Assembly: GCF_001968815.1 (NCBI RefSeq)
Contig: NZ_MIEQ01000053.1
Coordinates: forward strand, 186,001-250,000
Source: Motiliproteus sp. MSK22-1
GTDB taxonomy: Bacteria; Pseudomonadota; Gammaproteobacteria; Pseudomonadales; Balneatricaceae
DNA: 64,000 nt
Reading direction: 5' to 3'
A program made the position numbers and the translations under genes. Shown here one piece after another: positions 1 through 9,304 of this stretch. Numbering within the stretch: position 1 is the stretch's first letter; every line of letters begins with the position of its first letter. A model generated the notes under the pieces. It was not told where the DNA came from, ran no database searches, and saw only the letters and a list, made by a program, of their open reading frames with translations.

Positions 1-1
1 A

Positions 2-145
2 GAAGATATCAATAAGAATGTTACGGATATTTCCGAGCTATCGGCCAGTACCGAATCCAGTACTCAACAGATAACCAACGCCAGTGAAGAACTGGCGCGG
101 TTGGCGGCTGAACTTCAATCTGAAGTCCAGCGCTTTAAGATATAA
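2..145 (+). CDS. Methyl-accepting chemotaxis protein, C-terminal end (partial)
   Basis: Only the last 47 codons are present; the frame enters from the left edge and stops at TAA 143-145. The visible part is a heptad-patterned helix rich in Ser, Thr, Glu and Gln (for example STQQITNASEELARLAAEL) ending in QRFKI. This is typical of the far C-terminal end of the cytoplasmic signalling helix bundle of chemoreceptors, which couples to CheA and CheW. The sensor domain lies outside the window, so the ligand is unknown. The gene converges on the cytochrome gene that follows. Confidence 0.75.
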   Translation, partial: EDINKNVTDISELSASTESSTQQITNASEELARLAAELQSEVQRFKI

Positions 146-219
146 GCACTGTCGCTTATCCGTAGGTATGGATGTGACAGGGAATCGGCTATGCAGTTTC
201 GACTCAGCTGATCGATTCC

Positions 220-1530
220 TTAATCTGTGGCCGAAGGTTCTTTACTATGAAGAATTTTCGGCCAGTAATTGGTGACATCAAACTTAGGGCTGTGCTCCGG
301 AACATGGCACTGGGTGCAGATTTGTTCTTTGGCCAGGCCGTGGTTCGGGGTCAGCGTTTGACCTGCGCTTTTAACGTGTTCCTGCCCCTGGCCATGGCAG
401 TTTTCGCATTGAACGCCCGCCAGTTGGCTGCTGAGTTCTATAGACAAGAAGCCTCCGGGCTTTTTATAGCCAACGACATGGCAGCTTACGCAGTGCGGGT
501 CGTAGGCCTTACCCACTTCTTCCAGATCTTCGAATGCTTTTGCATGTTCACTGTCCTGCCAACGGTCATGACTACTTTGGTGGCAGGTTGCACAGACCTG
601 TTCTCCCACGTAGGGCGTTTCACCTTTACTCAGTTCTTGTTGTAGCTTCATTTCTTCTTCAAAGGCTACCTTGAGAGCCTCATTATAATCGTCATACCAA
701 CTTAACAAGCGAGGGGCATCCGGGACCGTTGCGGATAGTTCAATGACCTGGTGAGACCAGTCCGACAGATCGCCCTGGGCGTTGATGTTAAGTGCCAGTT
801 GACCCAAACGCTGGCCACGAGAGCCAGGCTGGAGAATCAGGGTCCCATCTGTAAACTGAGGGACTCCAAACTGCTCGTAGGCTGACTTGATCAGCAGTAT
901 ATCGACGACATTCAGGTTCAGTTGCTGTTTAATCTCTTCAAGGGGTAAGGTCGTTGCCAAAATTGTCAGTTGTCCGGCCTTGTTTGCCTTTGCCAGCTCA
1001 GCCTCTAAGGCTTTTATATCGGTACTGATTGGTGACAGCCCTGGCATGGACTTATAGGGAGATTCTTCAGGATTTAACCACTGGGTAAAAAACAGTGTGT
1101 TTTGACCTCGTTTAATAGTCTGGCTTCGGGGTAATTGATCTGAACTCCAGTTACTGGCAGTAAATGGCAAATCGACCTGATTTAAGAAGTCGACTCCCAG
1201 TGTTAAATCAGCCCACTGTACACCAATGGCATCATAGTTCAGTTGCGCAAGACCGGTCAGAATGTAGTTATTTTTTATTTTGTCGCCGGCAAGTTCTTTG
1301 GAGAACAAACCGCCGGAAGAAATCAGAACCATAGTGTCAGGAGTATTTTCTCTGACGGTGTCGATATAATAGGCTCTGCGCAAGATTCCGCCAAAATCAG
1401 TATCCAATGTGCAACCACAGGGTTCCAGCTCTCCGTCCAGGTTACCGGAATAGATCAGCGTCAGAGGTGCTGCCTGAGTGGTTGTTGCCAGAAACAGGAG
1501 GTAAAACAATACAATAAAAGGGCTGCGCAT
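220..1530 (-). CDS. Exported tetrahaem cytochrome c fused to a degenerate 5'-nucleotidase-like domain
   Basis: This is a 436-residue periplasmic protein. I start it at ATG 1530 because AAGGA lies seven bases upstream and the next residues (MRSPFIVLFYLLFLATTTQA) form a signal peptide; a longer frame to 1608 has no such support. Residues about 22-300 resemble the UshA/5'-nucleotidase fold and carry the motif SGNLDGELEPCGC, but the usual DxH, GD and GNHE metal ligands of that phosphoesterase family are not visible. The C-terminal 124 residues hold four haem-binding motifs: CATCH (313), CVSCH (347), CENCH (375) and CTQCH (405), as in cytochrome c554-type proteins. It is probably an electron carrier or redox enzyme of the periplasm; the substrate is unknown. 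It stands alone between the chemoreceptor and the CBS gene. Confidence 0.8.
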   Translation of the reverse strand: MRSPFIVLFYLLFLATTTQAAPLTLIYSGNLDGELEPCGCTLDTDFGGILRRAYYIDTVRENTPDTMVLISSGGLFSKELAGDKIKNNYILTGLAQLNYDAIGVQWADLTLGVDFLNQVDLPFTASNWSSDQLPRSQTIKRGQNTLFFTQWLNPEESPYKSMPGLSPISTDIKALEAELAKANKAGQLTILATTLPLEEIKQQLNLNVVDILLIKSAYEQFGVPQFTDGTLILQPGSRGQRLGQLALNINAQGDLSDWSHQVIELSATVPDAPRLLSWYDDYNEALKVAFEEEMKLQQELSKGETPYVGEQVCATCHQSSHDRWQDSEHAKAFEDLEEVGKAYDPHCVSCHVVGYKKPGGFLSIELSSQLAGVQCENCHGQGQEHVKSAGQTLTPNHGLAKEQICTQCHVPEHSPKFDVTNYWPKILHSKEPSATD

Positions 1531-1839
1531 AGCTTTGTCCTTGAACGGAAATCTCGTCTTTTGAGAAAGTAAAGGAGTCGAAAATTGCTGATAAGTTCCG
1601 GTAATCACTTGGTTCTCTAAAGAAATTTTTTAAAGAAAACAGCTACAGAGGGCTCCTGCTGAGCTTTTCCAGTATATTTGGTATTTTTGAGTAACTGCAA
1701 AAACAGGGAGGGTAAACGAATTTGGAGGAAACACAAGTTGAGGTCAACTGTCACAGATTTAATGCCAGAATGATAAGGCGTTTATTGAACTAATAGTTTA
1801 AGGTTGCGCTTGTACCGAACCATATATAAGGGAGTTGTT
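1531..1839. other. Intergenic region between divergent cytochrome and CBS-domain genes
   Basis: This 309-base gap separates two divergently transcribed genes and must hold both promoters. I see no convincing -35/-10 pair and no gene. A short inverted repeat, GTTGA-GG-TCAAC (1737-1748), and the AAGGGAG ribosome site of the CBS gene (1828-1834) are the only recognisable elements. Confidence 0.5.
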
Positions 1840-2283
1840 ATGCCGTTGAAAGTCAGCAATTTTATGACTTCAAAAGTTCTGGTGGCCCATCCTGATGACG
1901 GGATTCGCAGGACGTTTTTCAGAATGCGGGAAAATGAAGTACATCATATGCCGGTAGTGGACGATAATCGCCAGCTCATCGGGGTTATCAGCGATCGTGA
2001 TTTACGTCGTCCTGAGTGGGTGGATGAAGCTCCTGATCTTTCTCACATTTATGAGTTAGATGACGATATGTCAGTTAAAGACCTGATGACTTCAAACGTT
2101 ACGGTAACCCATACTTATGACACTATAGCTAAAGCCACCAAGGTTCTGCTCAACAATCGGTTTGGCGCGATGCCGGTACTGAATAAAGATCAAGAGCTTG
2201 TCGGTATGCTGGCATCTCATGATTTGCTGAAAGCTCTGGATTTATTGCTTGATGAGCAAAAAGCCGCTAAAAAGCAGCGTTAG
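1840..2283 (+). CDS. CBS-domain pair protein
   Basis: This 147-residue protein consists of almost nothing but two CBS domains (residues about 7-65 and 80-140), with the repeated patterns VSNFMTSKVLVAHPDD and VKDLMTSNVTVTHTYD and their GVISDRDLRR / GMLASHDLLK ends. Such stand-alone pairs bind adenine nucleotides and usually act as regulatory modules; the partner is not known. Start: ATG 1840 preceded by AAGGGAG (1828-1834); an upstream TTG in frame at 1804-1812 would add residues not seen in the family. The stop overlaps closely with the next gene (13 bases before its ATG), so the two are probably one transcript. Confidence 0.85.
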   Translation: MPLKVSNFMTSKVLVAHPDDGIRRTFFRMRENEVHHMPVVDDNRQLIGVISDRDLRRPEWVDEAPDLSHIYELDDDMSVKDLMTSNVTVTHTYDTIAKATKVLLNNRFGAMPVLNKDQELVGMLASHDLLKALDLLLDEQKAAKKQR

Positions 2284-2296
2284 TGAGGAGCATCCA

Positions 2297-3106
2297 ATGG
2301 ACCAGCAGCTACTTGATGGCGTGCAACAGCTTGTTGAAGAAACCGGGGCTTATCAATGCTCCAGGTTTCGCGTTTTACCACCGGGCAAAGGTACCCGGAA
2401 ACAAGTTCATGAGTACGTTTCTGAGGTGGATCTTCACAGTGAAGAAATGTTGCTGAGCGGATTACACAAGCTGTTACCAGACGCTGGGACGCTGGCTGAA
2501 GAGACCGGTCAAAGTGGCAACGAATCGCTTTATTGGATTGTTGACCCCCTGGATGGTACAACTAATTTTCTCAGTGGCTTGGATCAGTTTTCTATTTCAG
2601 TCTCCTTGGTGCAGGATGGGAGTCCTGTGCTGGGTATCGTTTATCGGCCTCAGAGTCGTGAGATTTATCGTTCAATAAAAGGCAGTGGTCTTTATTTGAA
2701 CGGCAAGAAACTGCTTAAGGCTAATCCCCAGTTGGCACTTCACCAAGCGCTTATCGGCACCGGATTTCCATATCGTTCAGCGGATCTGGCTTCAGCATTT
2801 TTCCCATGTGCTCAGGAAGTGTTAACCCATTGTCGAGGTATTCGACGGATGGGATCGGCAGCGCTGGACCTCAGTTATGTCGCCAGTGGCTTCTTGCAAG
2901 GGTTTTGGGAGACGGATCTTAAATCCTATGATGTCGCTTCAGGTCTGCTTTTTCTTCAGGAAAGCGGTTGCCTGGTTACCAATGGTCAAGGAAAACCTTA
3001 TGACATGCACAGAGATCGGTTGTTGGTTTGTGGTTGGCCAGCCGTGCAGCCTGAACTGTTAAAAATAGTAAAAGAGTACTACCAGCCAGTATTGGAGGCA
3101 GAGTAG
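2297..3106 (+). CDS. Inositol monophosphatase-family phosphatase (catalytic residues intact)
   Basis: This 269-residue member of the IMPase/CysQ/FBPase superfamily dephosphorylates small phosphates such as inositol phosphate or 3'-phosphoadenosine 5'-phosphate. The metal-binding motifs are complete: Glu-Glu in LAEETGQ, WIVDPLDGTTNF, and the late Asp in WETDLKSYDVASG. The start ATG 2297 follows GAGGAG at 2285-2290. Which substrate it prefers cannot be decided from sequence. It is transcribed behind the CBS gene and converges on ygfZ. It matters as a comparison with the suhB gene at 25403, a paralogue in which these same residues are lost. Confidence 0.85.
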   Translation: MDQQLLDGVQQLVEETGAYQCSRFRVLPPGKGTRKQVHEYVSEVDLHSEEMLLSGLHKLLPDAGTLAEETGQSGNESLYWIVDPLDGTTNFLSGLDQFSISVSLVQDGSPVLGIVYRPQSREIYRSIKGSGLYLNGKKLLKANPQLALHQALIGTGFPYRSADLASAFFPCAQEVLTHCRGIRRMGSAALDLSYVASGFLQGFWETDLKSYDVASGLLFLQESGCLVTNGQGKPYDMHRDRLLVCGWPAVQPELLKIVKEYYQPVLEAE

Positions 3107-3197
3107 GTTGTGGTCTCTATTGTCGACCTACTCTTACTTGTCCACTATTCTGTCCCCAGCAGAAACCTTGTTAATACTTAGGTGCTACAAACTTTAA

Positions 3198-3219
3198 ATC
3201 TTTATCAATCATTAAAGAT
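3198..3219. terminator. Weak hairpin between convergent genes
   Basis: ATCTTTA (3198-3204) and TAAAGAT (3213-3219) form a seven-pair AT-rich stem with an eight-base loop, followed by TATTTTTC. It lies between the convergent phosphatase and ygfZ genes, where a terminator is expected, but it is weak. Confidence 0.35.
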
Positions 3220-3245
3220 CTGTATTTTTCATCGGTAGTCAACGT

Positions 3246-4307
3246 TTAGCGTTCGAAAAGCTCTGGATCAATGTTGTAAGGGAGAGGCAGCAATTCAACC
3301 TGCGGACCTTCTTGAGTGTCCAGATGCAGCAGGTTGCCTTCAGCTGCACTCTTGCTGATTACCGCCTGAACTTCATAGCCGGGGATATCTGAATCGGCTT
3401 TAGTTGCAGGGGCGAATGACAGGATTTTGCCCACATTTCTGCGATTGGGGCTGTGTAAATTCATTCCAGCGGTGGGGGGCAGAGTTGAATCGACCCAGCC
3501 TCTCATCAGATATTTCTTCAACTTTCCCCGATGTTGCAACCGCGCAACTACTTCCTGACCCGTATAGCAGCCCTTACTGAAGCTGATACCTTCCAAGGCC
3601 TGCAAGTTCAGCATCTGTGGGAGGTAGACTTCCACTGAATCCAGATCAAGTTGAACCAGACCTGCCTGAATTTCCGCCAGTTTCCACAGATCAGTACCAC
3701 CAGCCTGAGATTCAGCGATGAGTTGTTCCCATACAGAAGCTGCTTTAGCGCCCGGTACCCAGAGTTCAAAACGCTCAGATAGCCCAGGCACCCGCACGAT
3801 CACCAAATCATCAGTTACCAGTTGTGCGTTGATAGTGTCTGGAGCTTCACCAAAGGTTTTCTTGATCAGTGCTTCAGCTCCGGCTCCCTGTAACCCCAAT
3901 CCAGTATAACTGTCACTGGCATCCGTTAACTCTGCTTTTGAAAAGACGATGTACTTGCCAAGGTTTGCTAATGCTGGCTCCCTTATCGCTTTTGGCATGC
4001 GCAACAATATTTGTTCGTCTGTTGGCCTGATTAGACGAAAGGCACTGATTACGTTGCCCTTGGGGGTGCAGTTGCTACCCAGCAGACTGTTTGCTGAAGA
4101 AACCTGCTTCAGGTCGCAACTAAGCTGCCCCTGTAAGAATTTTTCGGCATCAGGGCCCTCGACCTTAAGTAAAGCCTGATCGATAAGCGGAACTAAAACA
4201 GGTTGATCGGACGCTACCGTCGTATCAGCAAAATTCAGCTGAGTTTTTTCTTCGTTAACCTTGGCGCCCTGACTTTTCAGAAACTCGATCCAGTTAGGGT
4301 TGCTCAT
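3246..4307 (-). CDS. ygfZ: Folate-binding tRNA-modifying/Fe-S maintenance protein YgfZ
   Basis: This 353-residue protein has the GcvT/YgfZ fold. The family signature is plain: KGCYTGQEVVARLQHRGKL near residue 245-265, with the conserved Cys in KGCYTGQE. In Escherichia coli YgfZ binds tetrahydrofolate and supports the activity of Fe-S enzymes such as MiaB. ATG 4307 is preceded by AGGAT eight bases upstream. The gene lies downstream of psd on the same strand, separated by about 100 bases. The small sdhE (ygfY) gene, often beside ygfZ in gammaproteobacteria, is not here. Confidence 0.93.
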   Translation of the reverse strand: MSNPNWIEFLKSQGAKVNEEKTQLNFADTTVASDQPVLVPLIDQALLKVEGPDAEKFLQGQLSCDLKQVSSANSLLGSNCTPKGNVISAFRLIRPTDEQILLRMPKAIREPALANLGKYIVFSKAELTDASDSYTGLGLQGAGAEALIKKTFGEAPDTINAQLVTDDLVIVRVPGLSERFELWVPGAKAASVWEQLIAESQAGGTDLWKLAEIQAGLVQLDLDSVEVYLPQMLNLQALEGISFSKGCYTGQEVVARLQHRGKLKKYLMRGWVDSTLPPTAGMNLHSPNRRNVGKILSFAPATKADSDIPGYEVQAVISKSAAEGNLLHLDTQEGPQVELLPLPYNIDPELFER

Positions 4308-4414
4308 AATGTAATCCTGTAGGTTGGTGGTCAGCTGGCAGATGCCAGAGTATGCGTTGACGCACCTTCAAAGTTTTGGCGAAACGGCATTCGTTGTTAG
4401 CTTGTCGCCGTATT

Positions 4415-5296
4415 TTAACTTTCTGCTAATTGTTCATCTACAAGTTCTGCCAATGGTTCTCCCAGTCGTGTTGTAGAGCCGGGGCCATACGTCTGATCCC
4501 AGTTGATAGCGTTATCGCCAAAAAGAAGGATCACCGTTGAGCCCAGTTTAAAGCGTCCCATTTCGTCGCCCTTGGCTAAAACTACAGGAGTGCTTTCCTT
4601 AGGCAGGTATGAAGTCCGTTTGATTGTTCTCGGCGGAGGAGCTATCTGGCCGGCCCAGACTGTCTCGATACTGGCGACAATCATTGCACCAACAAGAATC
4701 ATGGCCATAGGGCCTGCCGGGGTATCAAACAATGCGACCAGCCGCTCATTACGGGCGAACAGGTTTGGAACTTCCCTGACGGTTGCGTCGTTAACAGAGA
4801 ACAGTTGACCCGGCACATAAATCATTTCCCGGAGACGGCCCTCTATGGGCATATGGACACGGTGATAATCTTTGGGTGAAAGGTAAATTGTGGCATAGCG
4901 GCCATTGATAAACGGTGTGGCCACAGTGGAATCACCGCCAAGGAGTGTTGTCAGGCTATAACTGTGTCCCTTGGCCTGGAACACACGCCCGTGATCAATC
5001 ACGCCCAATTGGCTGACAGCACCATCGGCAGGACAGACGATGCGTATTGGGTCCGGGTGAATCGGACGAACATCGGGCTTTAGTGCACGAGTAAAAAATG
5101 CGTTAAAACTGGGGTAGCGGGTGGGTTCCTCGATGACTGCTTCGTCCATATTAATCGCGTATAGACGATTGAATATTGTGATAAAACTGTTCTTTATCCA
5201 ACCTACCTGGCTGTCAGCCAGATAGCCAACGAGTCTGGAAATAAGGTGTTGAGGTACTATGTACTGCAATAGAGCAAAGAGTCTAGCTTTATTCAC
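4415..5296 (-). CDS. psd: Phosphatidylserine decarboxylase proenzyme
   Basis: This 293-residue inner-membrane enzyme makes phosphatidylethanolamine from phosphatidylserine. The self-cleavage site that generates the pyruvoyl group is seen as KLGSTVILLF near residue 250; the catalytic Asp and His are in PADGAVSQLG and YHRVHMP. Length and order of motifs are those of the bacterial type I enzyme. The start is GTG 5296 (the N-terminus MNKARLFALLQYIVPQ aligns with known proteins); the ribosome site is poor. It follows rhdA on the same strand after 50 bases, the same pairing as in Pseudomonas. Confidence 0.95.
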   Translation of the reverse strand: MNKARLFALLQYIVPQHLISRLVGYLADSQVGWIKNSFITIFNRLYAINMDEAVIEEPTRYPSFNAFFTRALKPDVRPIHPDPIRIVCPADGAVSQLGVIDHGRVFQAKGHSYSLTTLLGGDSTVATPFINGRYATIYLSPKDYHRVHMPIEGRLREMIYVPGQLFSVNDATVREVPNLFARNERLVALFDTPAGPMAMILVGAMIVASIETVWAGQIAPPPRTIKRTSYLPKESTPVVLAKGDEMGRFKLGSTVILLFGDNAINWDQTYGPGSTTRLGEPLAELVDEQLAES

Positions 5297-5346
5297 GTTG
5301 ATTATCTTTTTGATCAGAAGTTAGTGGGAATTGACTAGCCTACCGG

Positions 5347-6171
5347 CTAGCCGACAGAGGACTCCACAGGTGTATCCGGGTGGTTACCCCATTCAAACCA
5401 GGAGCCATCATAGCACCGGATGTGCGGGTAGCCGAGAGATTTAGCGACAACGTAGGTGAGTCCGGAACGGCGGTGAGTCTGGCAGTGAGTAATCACTTCT
5501 TTCTCAGGTAATATTCCTTTGGATTCAAGTAACTGTCTCAGTGCCTGAGGCTCTTTCAGGCGCCAGTCGTCCGTGCTGATGAGGGTATCAGTCCACTCCA
5601 GGTGTTTGGCACCGGGAATATGTCCTGCTTTGGTCGCGTTGATACGTTTTTCGCCGCGAAATTCCTGTTTGGAACGGGCATCCCAAATGACTCGCTCGGG
5701 GGTTTTCAGGTTTTGGAAAATATCCTCCAGATCAGCCACCAGAGAAAAATCAGCAGATGCTGAAAACTCAACTGCTGTAGGTTGATTGGCCGTTGTTTCC
5801 AGCTTCCCTCCATTGTTGACCCAGGCTTTCAGATGCCCATTCAGAAAGGATGCTTGATGATGGCCAACAATATCAAGTGTCCAGATCATACGACCAGCCC
5901 AGGGCCCCATTTGATCATCATAGAGTACTACCTGAGACTTGCTGGTCAGGCCGAGCTCTGAAAAGAGAGTCGAGAGCTGCTCAGTACTGGGCAATTTATT
6001 GGCTATAGGTGGTGTTCCCGCCAGAAGACGGGTCGGGTCAACATTAATGGCGCCGGGAATATGACCTTGCTGATAGGTCTCGGGCTTGGATAAATCAATA
6101 ATAAGCAGATTGGGATCATTTAGGTGAAGAGCCAGTTCTGAGGGCTCCAAAATCAGAGGTAAGGTGGTCAT
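5347..6171 (-). CDS. rhdA: Thiosulfate sulfurtransferase (rhodanese), RhdA type
   Basis: This 274-residue tandem rhodanese transfers sulphane sulphur to cyanide or other thiophilic acceptors. The N-terminal rhodanese repeat (about 1-130) is inactive and the C-terminal one (about 145-270) carries the catalytic Cys in the loop CQTHRRSG. That loop resembles CQTHHR of the Azotobacter RhdA enzyme rather than the CRKGVT of animal rhodanese or CGSGVT of mercaptopyruvate sulfurtransferase. ATG 6171 has CAGGA seven bases upstream. It lies just upstream of psd, as in Pseudomonas. The physiological acceptor is not known. Confidence 0.9.
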   Translation of the reverse strand: MTTLPLILEPSELALHLNDPNLLIIDLSKPETYQQGHIPGAINVDPTRLLAGTPPIANKLPSTEQLSTLFSELGLTSKSQVVLYDDQMGPWAGRMIWTLDIVGHHQASFLNGHLKAWVNNGGKLETTANQPTAVEFSASADFSLVADLEDIFQNLKTPERVIWDARSKQEFRGEKRINATKAGHIPGAKHLEWTDTLISTDDWRLKEPQALRQLLESKGILPEKEVITHCQTHRRSGLTYVVAKSLGYPHIRCYDGSWFEWGNHPDTPVESSVG

Positions 6172-6327
6172 TTCAAGTCCTGGATTGGGGGCTTATGTTG
6201 ATAATCCCGGCTGACTATTCGGTGCGATGGGGTTATCAATGATTTGTTCAGATTGTTTAGATTCCTTAGATCAGCCACATGCGCCTGATAGCCAACCGTA
6301 TCAATTGGCCCTTTAAGTGAGCACAAG

Positions 6328-8028
6328 TCATTTGGCTGCTGATATACGGTTGAGGCAACGATTGGCTGCGGCACATAAATACTTAAAGTATTTAAAGTAG
6401 AATTCGCTGATTTCCGCCTGCTCGGTATCATGATCGCCATAAACAAAGGCTATCAGTGTTTTTTCTCGGAACAATGGAATCAAAATAAAACTGCGTTGAT
6501 TTGAGCAAGCCTTGAAGCGTTCAGGAAGCTCCGCACGAATCTGTTTACGATTCTCATCGGTCATCCTAACGGCTTTTGGCTTATGGCTGAGTTTTTTAAA
6601 AAGGCTTGGAATTTCAAGGTTCACAGAAAAGCGCCGCATGGGGTCATTCTCAGTGTAACCGGCATGGAGCAAAGAGGATAGCTGGCCTTGTTGATCAACC
6701 TTGAATAAGCTGACACGTTTTATACCCAAGCCTGATTTTAGCCCTCGGAGCAAATCGGAGTATACATCCAAATCATCCTTGAATAACTGGGTATCCTTTA
6801 ACATCTTATTGGCAAGTTTCTGGAAACCGGCCTTATTTGCAAACTTGTCCTGTAAAGTTGTATCTGCAGAATGCTGAACAGTTACTGACTGATTAGCTGT
6901 TTCCTGCACTGTGTCAGGAATTATCTTTTTAGGGACTGTTTGGCTTGGGGGAGTGTTTAAAGGAATTTTTGCGGTAGTTGTGTGCTGTTTTTTAACTTCT
7001 GTCTGGCCATTATCACTCAGCTTGGGTTGCTTGCCGTCCATTCGGTAGCTGAGTACCTGATTGGAAGGTAGCAGCAACATTAATGCGGCTGGACTTAAAA
7101 TGCCTTCAACTCGAAAAGTTCTGGAGCTGAGAGCACAACGCTGATGCAATAGAGCCAGCGCCTCGTCCTCTGAGTTTTTCATAAAATCACTGATAATTCC
7201 AATGAGTCGCAACGCTTTGATTTTGTTCCAGCCATAAGGAACTGTCAGGGCCAACCAGTTGGCCAGTTTAACGGGATAGAATGTGGCATTTAGCAGTTGC
7301 TTGATTTCCCGATGCTCGGCCTCCTCTATGGAATCATCACCCTGTGCATAACAGTGGAGCCTTTCCAGCATTTCCGCATCTGGAGAAGTACTGTGTTTAA
7401 GCGCCTGGGTGCCTAGCCTGGACAGGTTCCATGATTCCACCAGAGACTCGGATATTTGTTGAATGGTACAGCCCAGGACATCGTTTTCCGCCATCACAAC
7501 ATCATTGTTTTTTTCATAAATGTGGATATTAATCTCGCTCATTTCCTGGGGAGCGTAGCGCCAGAGAGCCCAATGCCCAACCCCGTAAAACAGAGCGGCG
7601 ATTCGACTGTCATTGATTACTGACCGATTGGTACTGCGACAGAGAAACTGCGCTTGAACGGAGGCATGAGCGCTGTTGGCAACGGCGTGGAAGTATTTTC
7701 TGTGGGGAACACTGGCATGATTGATTTTTATCACGGGCAGTTGACGGCAGAGATTCTGTATGTGGTCGAGACCGAGTGTCGATACAGCCAGCTCGACAGT
7801 GTTGGCCTGAGTTTCTGTATTCTTATTGAGGCTGTTGGCCAAGCGAACCAAATGAAGAGTAAAAATAGGATCCTGTTCAATGACTGGAACCAGCTCTTGT
7901 AGGGAGAGGTCCGGATTTGCAAACAGGTGCTCAAGCCGCTGCACGGTTTTCACTAAGACCGGTAGCTGCTTATCCTTAAGAAAGGTGGTCCACTCATTGA
8001 TTCCGAATGGTCTGGTAGATTGCCCCAT
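6328..8028 (-). CDS. HDOD-GAF domain signalling protein
   Basis: This 566-residue cytoplasmic protein has an HDOD domain at residues about 20-215 (starting near LEHLFANPDLSLQELVPVIE, then DPIFTLHLVRLANS). HDOD is a relative of HD phosphohydrolases without the metal site, usually involved in signalling or motility control. A Thr/Gln/Lys-rich linker (about 330-400) follows. A C-terminal GAF-like domain (about 410-560) runs from LLRGLKSGLGIKRVSLF to FILIPLFREKTLIAFVYGD. Start ATG 8028 lacks a good ribosome site, so it is tentative. In Pseudomonas the position between rhdA and rsgA is occupied by motAB genes; here this single gene takes that place. Ligand and output are unknown. Confidence 0.8.
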   Translation of the reverse strand: MGQSTRPFGINEWTTFLKDKQLPVLVKTVQRLEHLFANPDLSLQELVPVIEQDPIFTLHLVRLANSLNKNTETQANTVELAVSTLGLDHIQNLCRQLPVIKINHASVPHRKYFHAVANSAHASVQAQFLCRSTNRSVINDSRIAALFYGVGHWALWRYAPQEMSEINIHIYEKNNDVVMAENDVLGCTIQQISESLVESWNLSRLGTQALKHSTSPDAEMLERLHCYAQGDDSIEEAEHREIKQLLNATFYPVKLANWLALTVPYGWNKIKALRLIGIISDFMKNSEDEALALLHQRCALSSRTFRVEGILSPAALMLLLPSNQVLSYRMDGKQPKLSDNGQTEVKKQHTTTAKIPLNTPPSQTVPKKIIPDTVQETANQSVTVQHSADTTLQDKFANKAGFQKLANKMLKDTQLFKDDLDVYSDLLRGLKSGLGIKRVSLFKVDQQGQLSSLLHAGYTENDPMRRFSVNLEIPSLFKKLSHKPKAVRMTDENRKQIRAELPERFKACSNQRSFILIPLFREKTLIAFVYGDHDTEQAEISEFYFKYFKYLCAAANRCLNRISAAK

Positions 8029-8077
8029 GAATTAGTTAGTTCCCATCCACGACTGAAAATCCTTAATGCTTGACTAG

Positions 8078-8086
8078 ACTATAGCA
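8078..8086 (-). promoter_or_regulatory. Possible extended -10 promoter for the HDOD gene
   Basis: On the minus strand the bases TGCTATAGT form an extended -10 element 50 bases before the HDOD start. No good -35 is seen. Part of it lies in a six-base inverted repeat, AATGCT (8065-8070) / AGCATT (8083-8088). Confidence 0.35.
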
Positions 8087-8234
8087 TTGGAATCAAAGGG
8101 TTCCTAGACCAGCAGAGGCCTTGGCTCCGCTCCAGACCGCTTTGCTCAGGCTCCGGGATATTTCACTCCAGACAGATATGGCATTGTTTCAGACTTTTTA
8201 ACTATTGTTCCACTAACTGCTTTTCCAGATCTGA

Positions 8235-9254
8235 CTACTGTTCTAGGCTAAAGAGTATATTACGATAACTGGCCATACGCTCAGGACTAATATGTCCATC
8301 GCTTAATGCCTGTTGTAATGCACAGCCAGGCTCTTGCTCATGACTGCAGTCCCGAAAACGACAATGTCCTAGGAACGGACGAAACTCTCGAAAACCGTCT
8401 AATAAGGTGAAGCGATCAATATGCCAAAGACCAAATTCACGAATTCCCGGAGAGTCGATTAAATCCCCACCGTCTGGAAAATGATAGAGCCGTGCTGTGG
8501 TTGTGGTGTGGGTGCCTTTCAGGGTGTTTTCCGAGAGTGCCCCGACTCTTATATCAACTCCCGGCAATAACACATTAATCAGCGATGATTTACCAACGCC
8601 GGACTGACCAACAAAGACACTGATACGATTGTCTAGATTGTTTTTCAGCAGTTCGAGACCATGGTCGGTTTTGGTTGATGCCCGAAGAGTGCGATAGCCC
8701 AGTGCTTGGTAGCTCTGTAGCATCTGTTCCAGATCTTCGCGGTTGTCGTCATCGACCAGGTCCATCTTATTGAGCAGAAGGACAGGTTCAATCTCAACGG
8801 ATTCTGCTGCGACCAGATAGCGATCGATCAGATTGGCGTAAGGTGTTGGTTTGGGAGCAATGGTAATAACGATAGTGTCTATATTGGCGGCTACTGGTCG
8901 TAGTTCTCCCTGAGGATTCGGTCGCGATAACAGTGACTGCCTGGGAAGGTTGGCCACGACGACACCTATCGGGTCGCCATCTCTCCAGACCACTCGATCC
9001 CCGGTGACAATGGATCCAAGATTAGCACGCATATGGCAGCGCTTGATCAGTCCCTTGTTTGAGCCTTCTATCGCTTCGATATCCACCTGGCTGCCAAAGT
9101 GAGATATCACCAGCCCTTCTTGCTCTTGCCCTAACTCGCCAGATAGAAGCTTCTGGTCAATACTCTGGTCTTGTTTGCTGATACGGGACGCACGCTCATC
9201 CTGTATTTTCTTTATTCGCCAGGACTGGCGACGTGTGAGCTTGCGTTTTGCCAT
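8235..9254 (-). CDS. rsgA: Ribosome small-subunit maturation GTPase RsgA
   Basis: This 339-residue circularly permuted GTPase helps late maturation of the 30S subunit. In order: a basic N-terminus ([18 protein letters not shown]), an OB fold (about 45-95), the permuted GTPase with NKMD before [12 protein letters not shown] and DSPGIREFG, and a C-terminal zinc finger with [14 protein letters not shown]. All motifs are intact and the length is typical. It is divergent from orn, which is 136 bases away, as in Pseudomonas. No clear ribosome site precedes ATG 9254, but the basic N-terminus supports this start. Confidence 0.96.
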   Translation of the reverse strand: MAKRKLTRRQSWRIKKIQDERASRISKQDQSIDQKLLSGELGQEQEGLVISHFGSQVDIEAIEGSNKGLIKRCHMRANLGSIVTGDRVVWRDGDPIGVVVANLPRQSLLSRPNPQGELRPVAANIDTIVITIAPKPTPYANLIDRYLVAAESVEIEPVLLLNKMDLVDDDNREDLEQMLQSYQALGYRTLRASTKTDHGLELLKNNLDNRISVFVGQSGVGKSSLINVLLPGVDIRVGALSENTLKGTHTTTTARLYHFPDGGDLIDSPGIREFGLWHIDRFTLLDGFREFRPFLGHCRFRDCSHEQEPGCALQQALSDGHISPERMASYRNILFSLEQ

Positions 9255-9304
9255 GCGGGTGTCTAATAAATACCTAGGTTGTTAGAATATTACTTATCTT
9301 GCAC

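Noticed and set aside
247-645. Open frame on the plus strand opposite the cytochrome
   Set aside because: It lies entirely antisense to the four-haem coding region, whose motifs prove the minus-strand frame.
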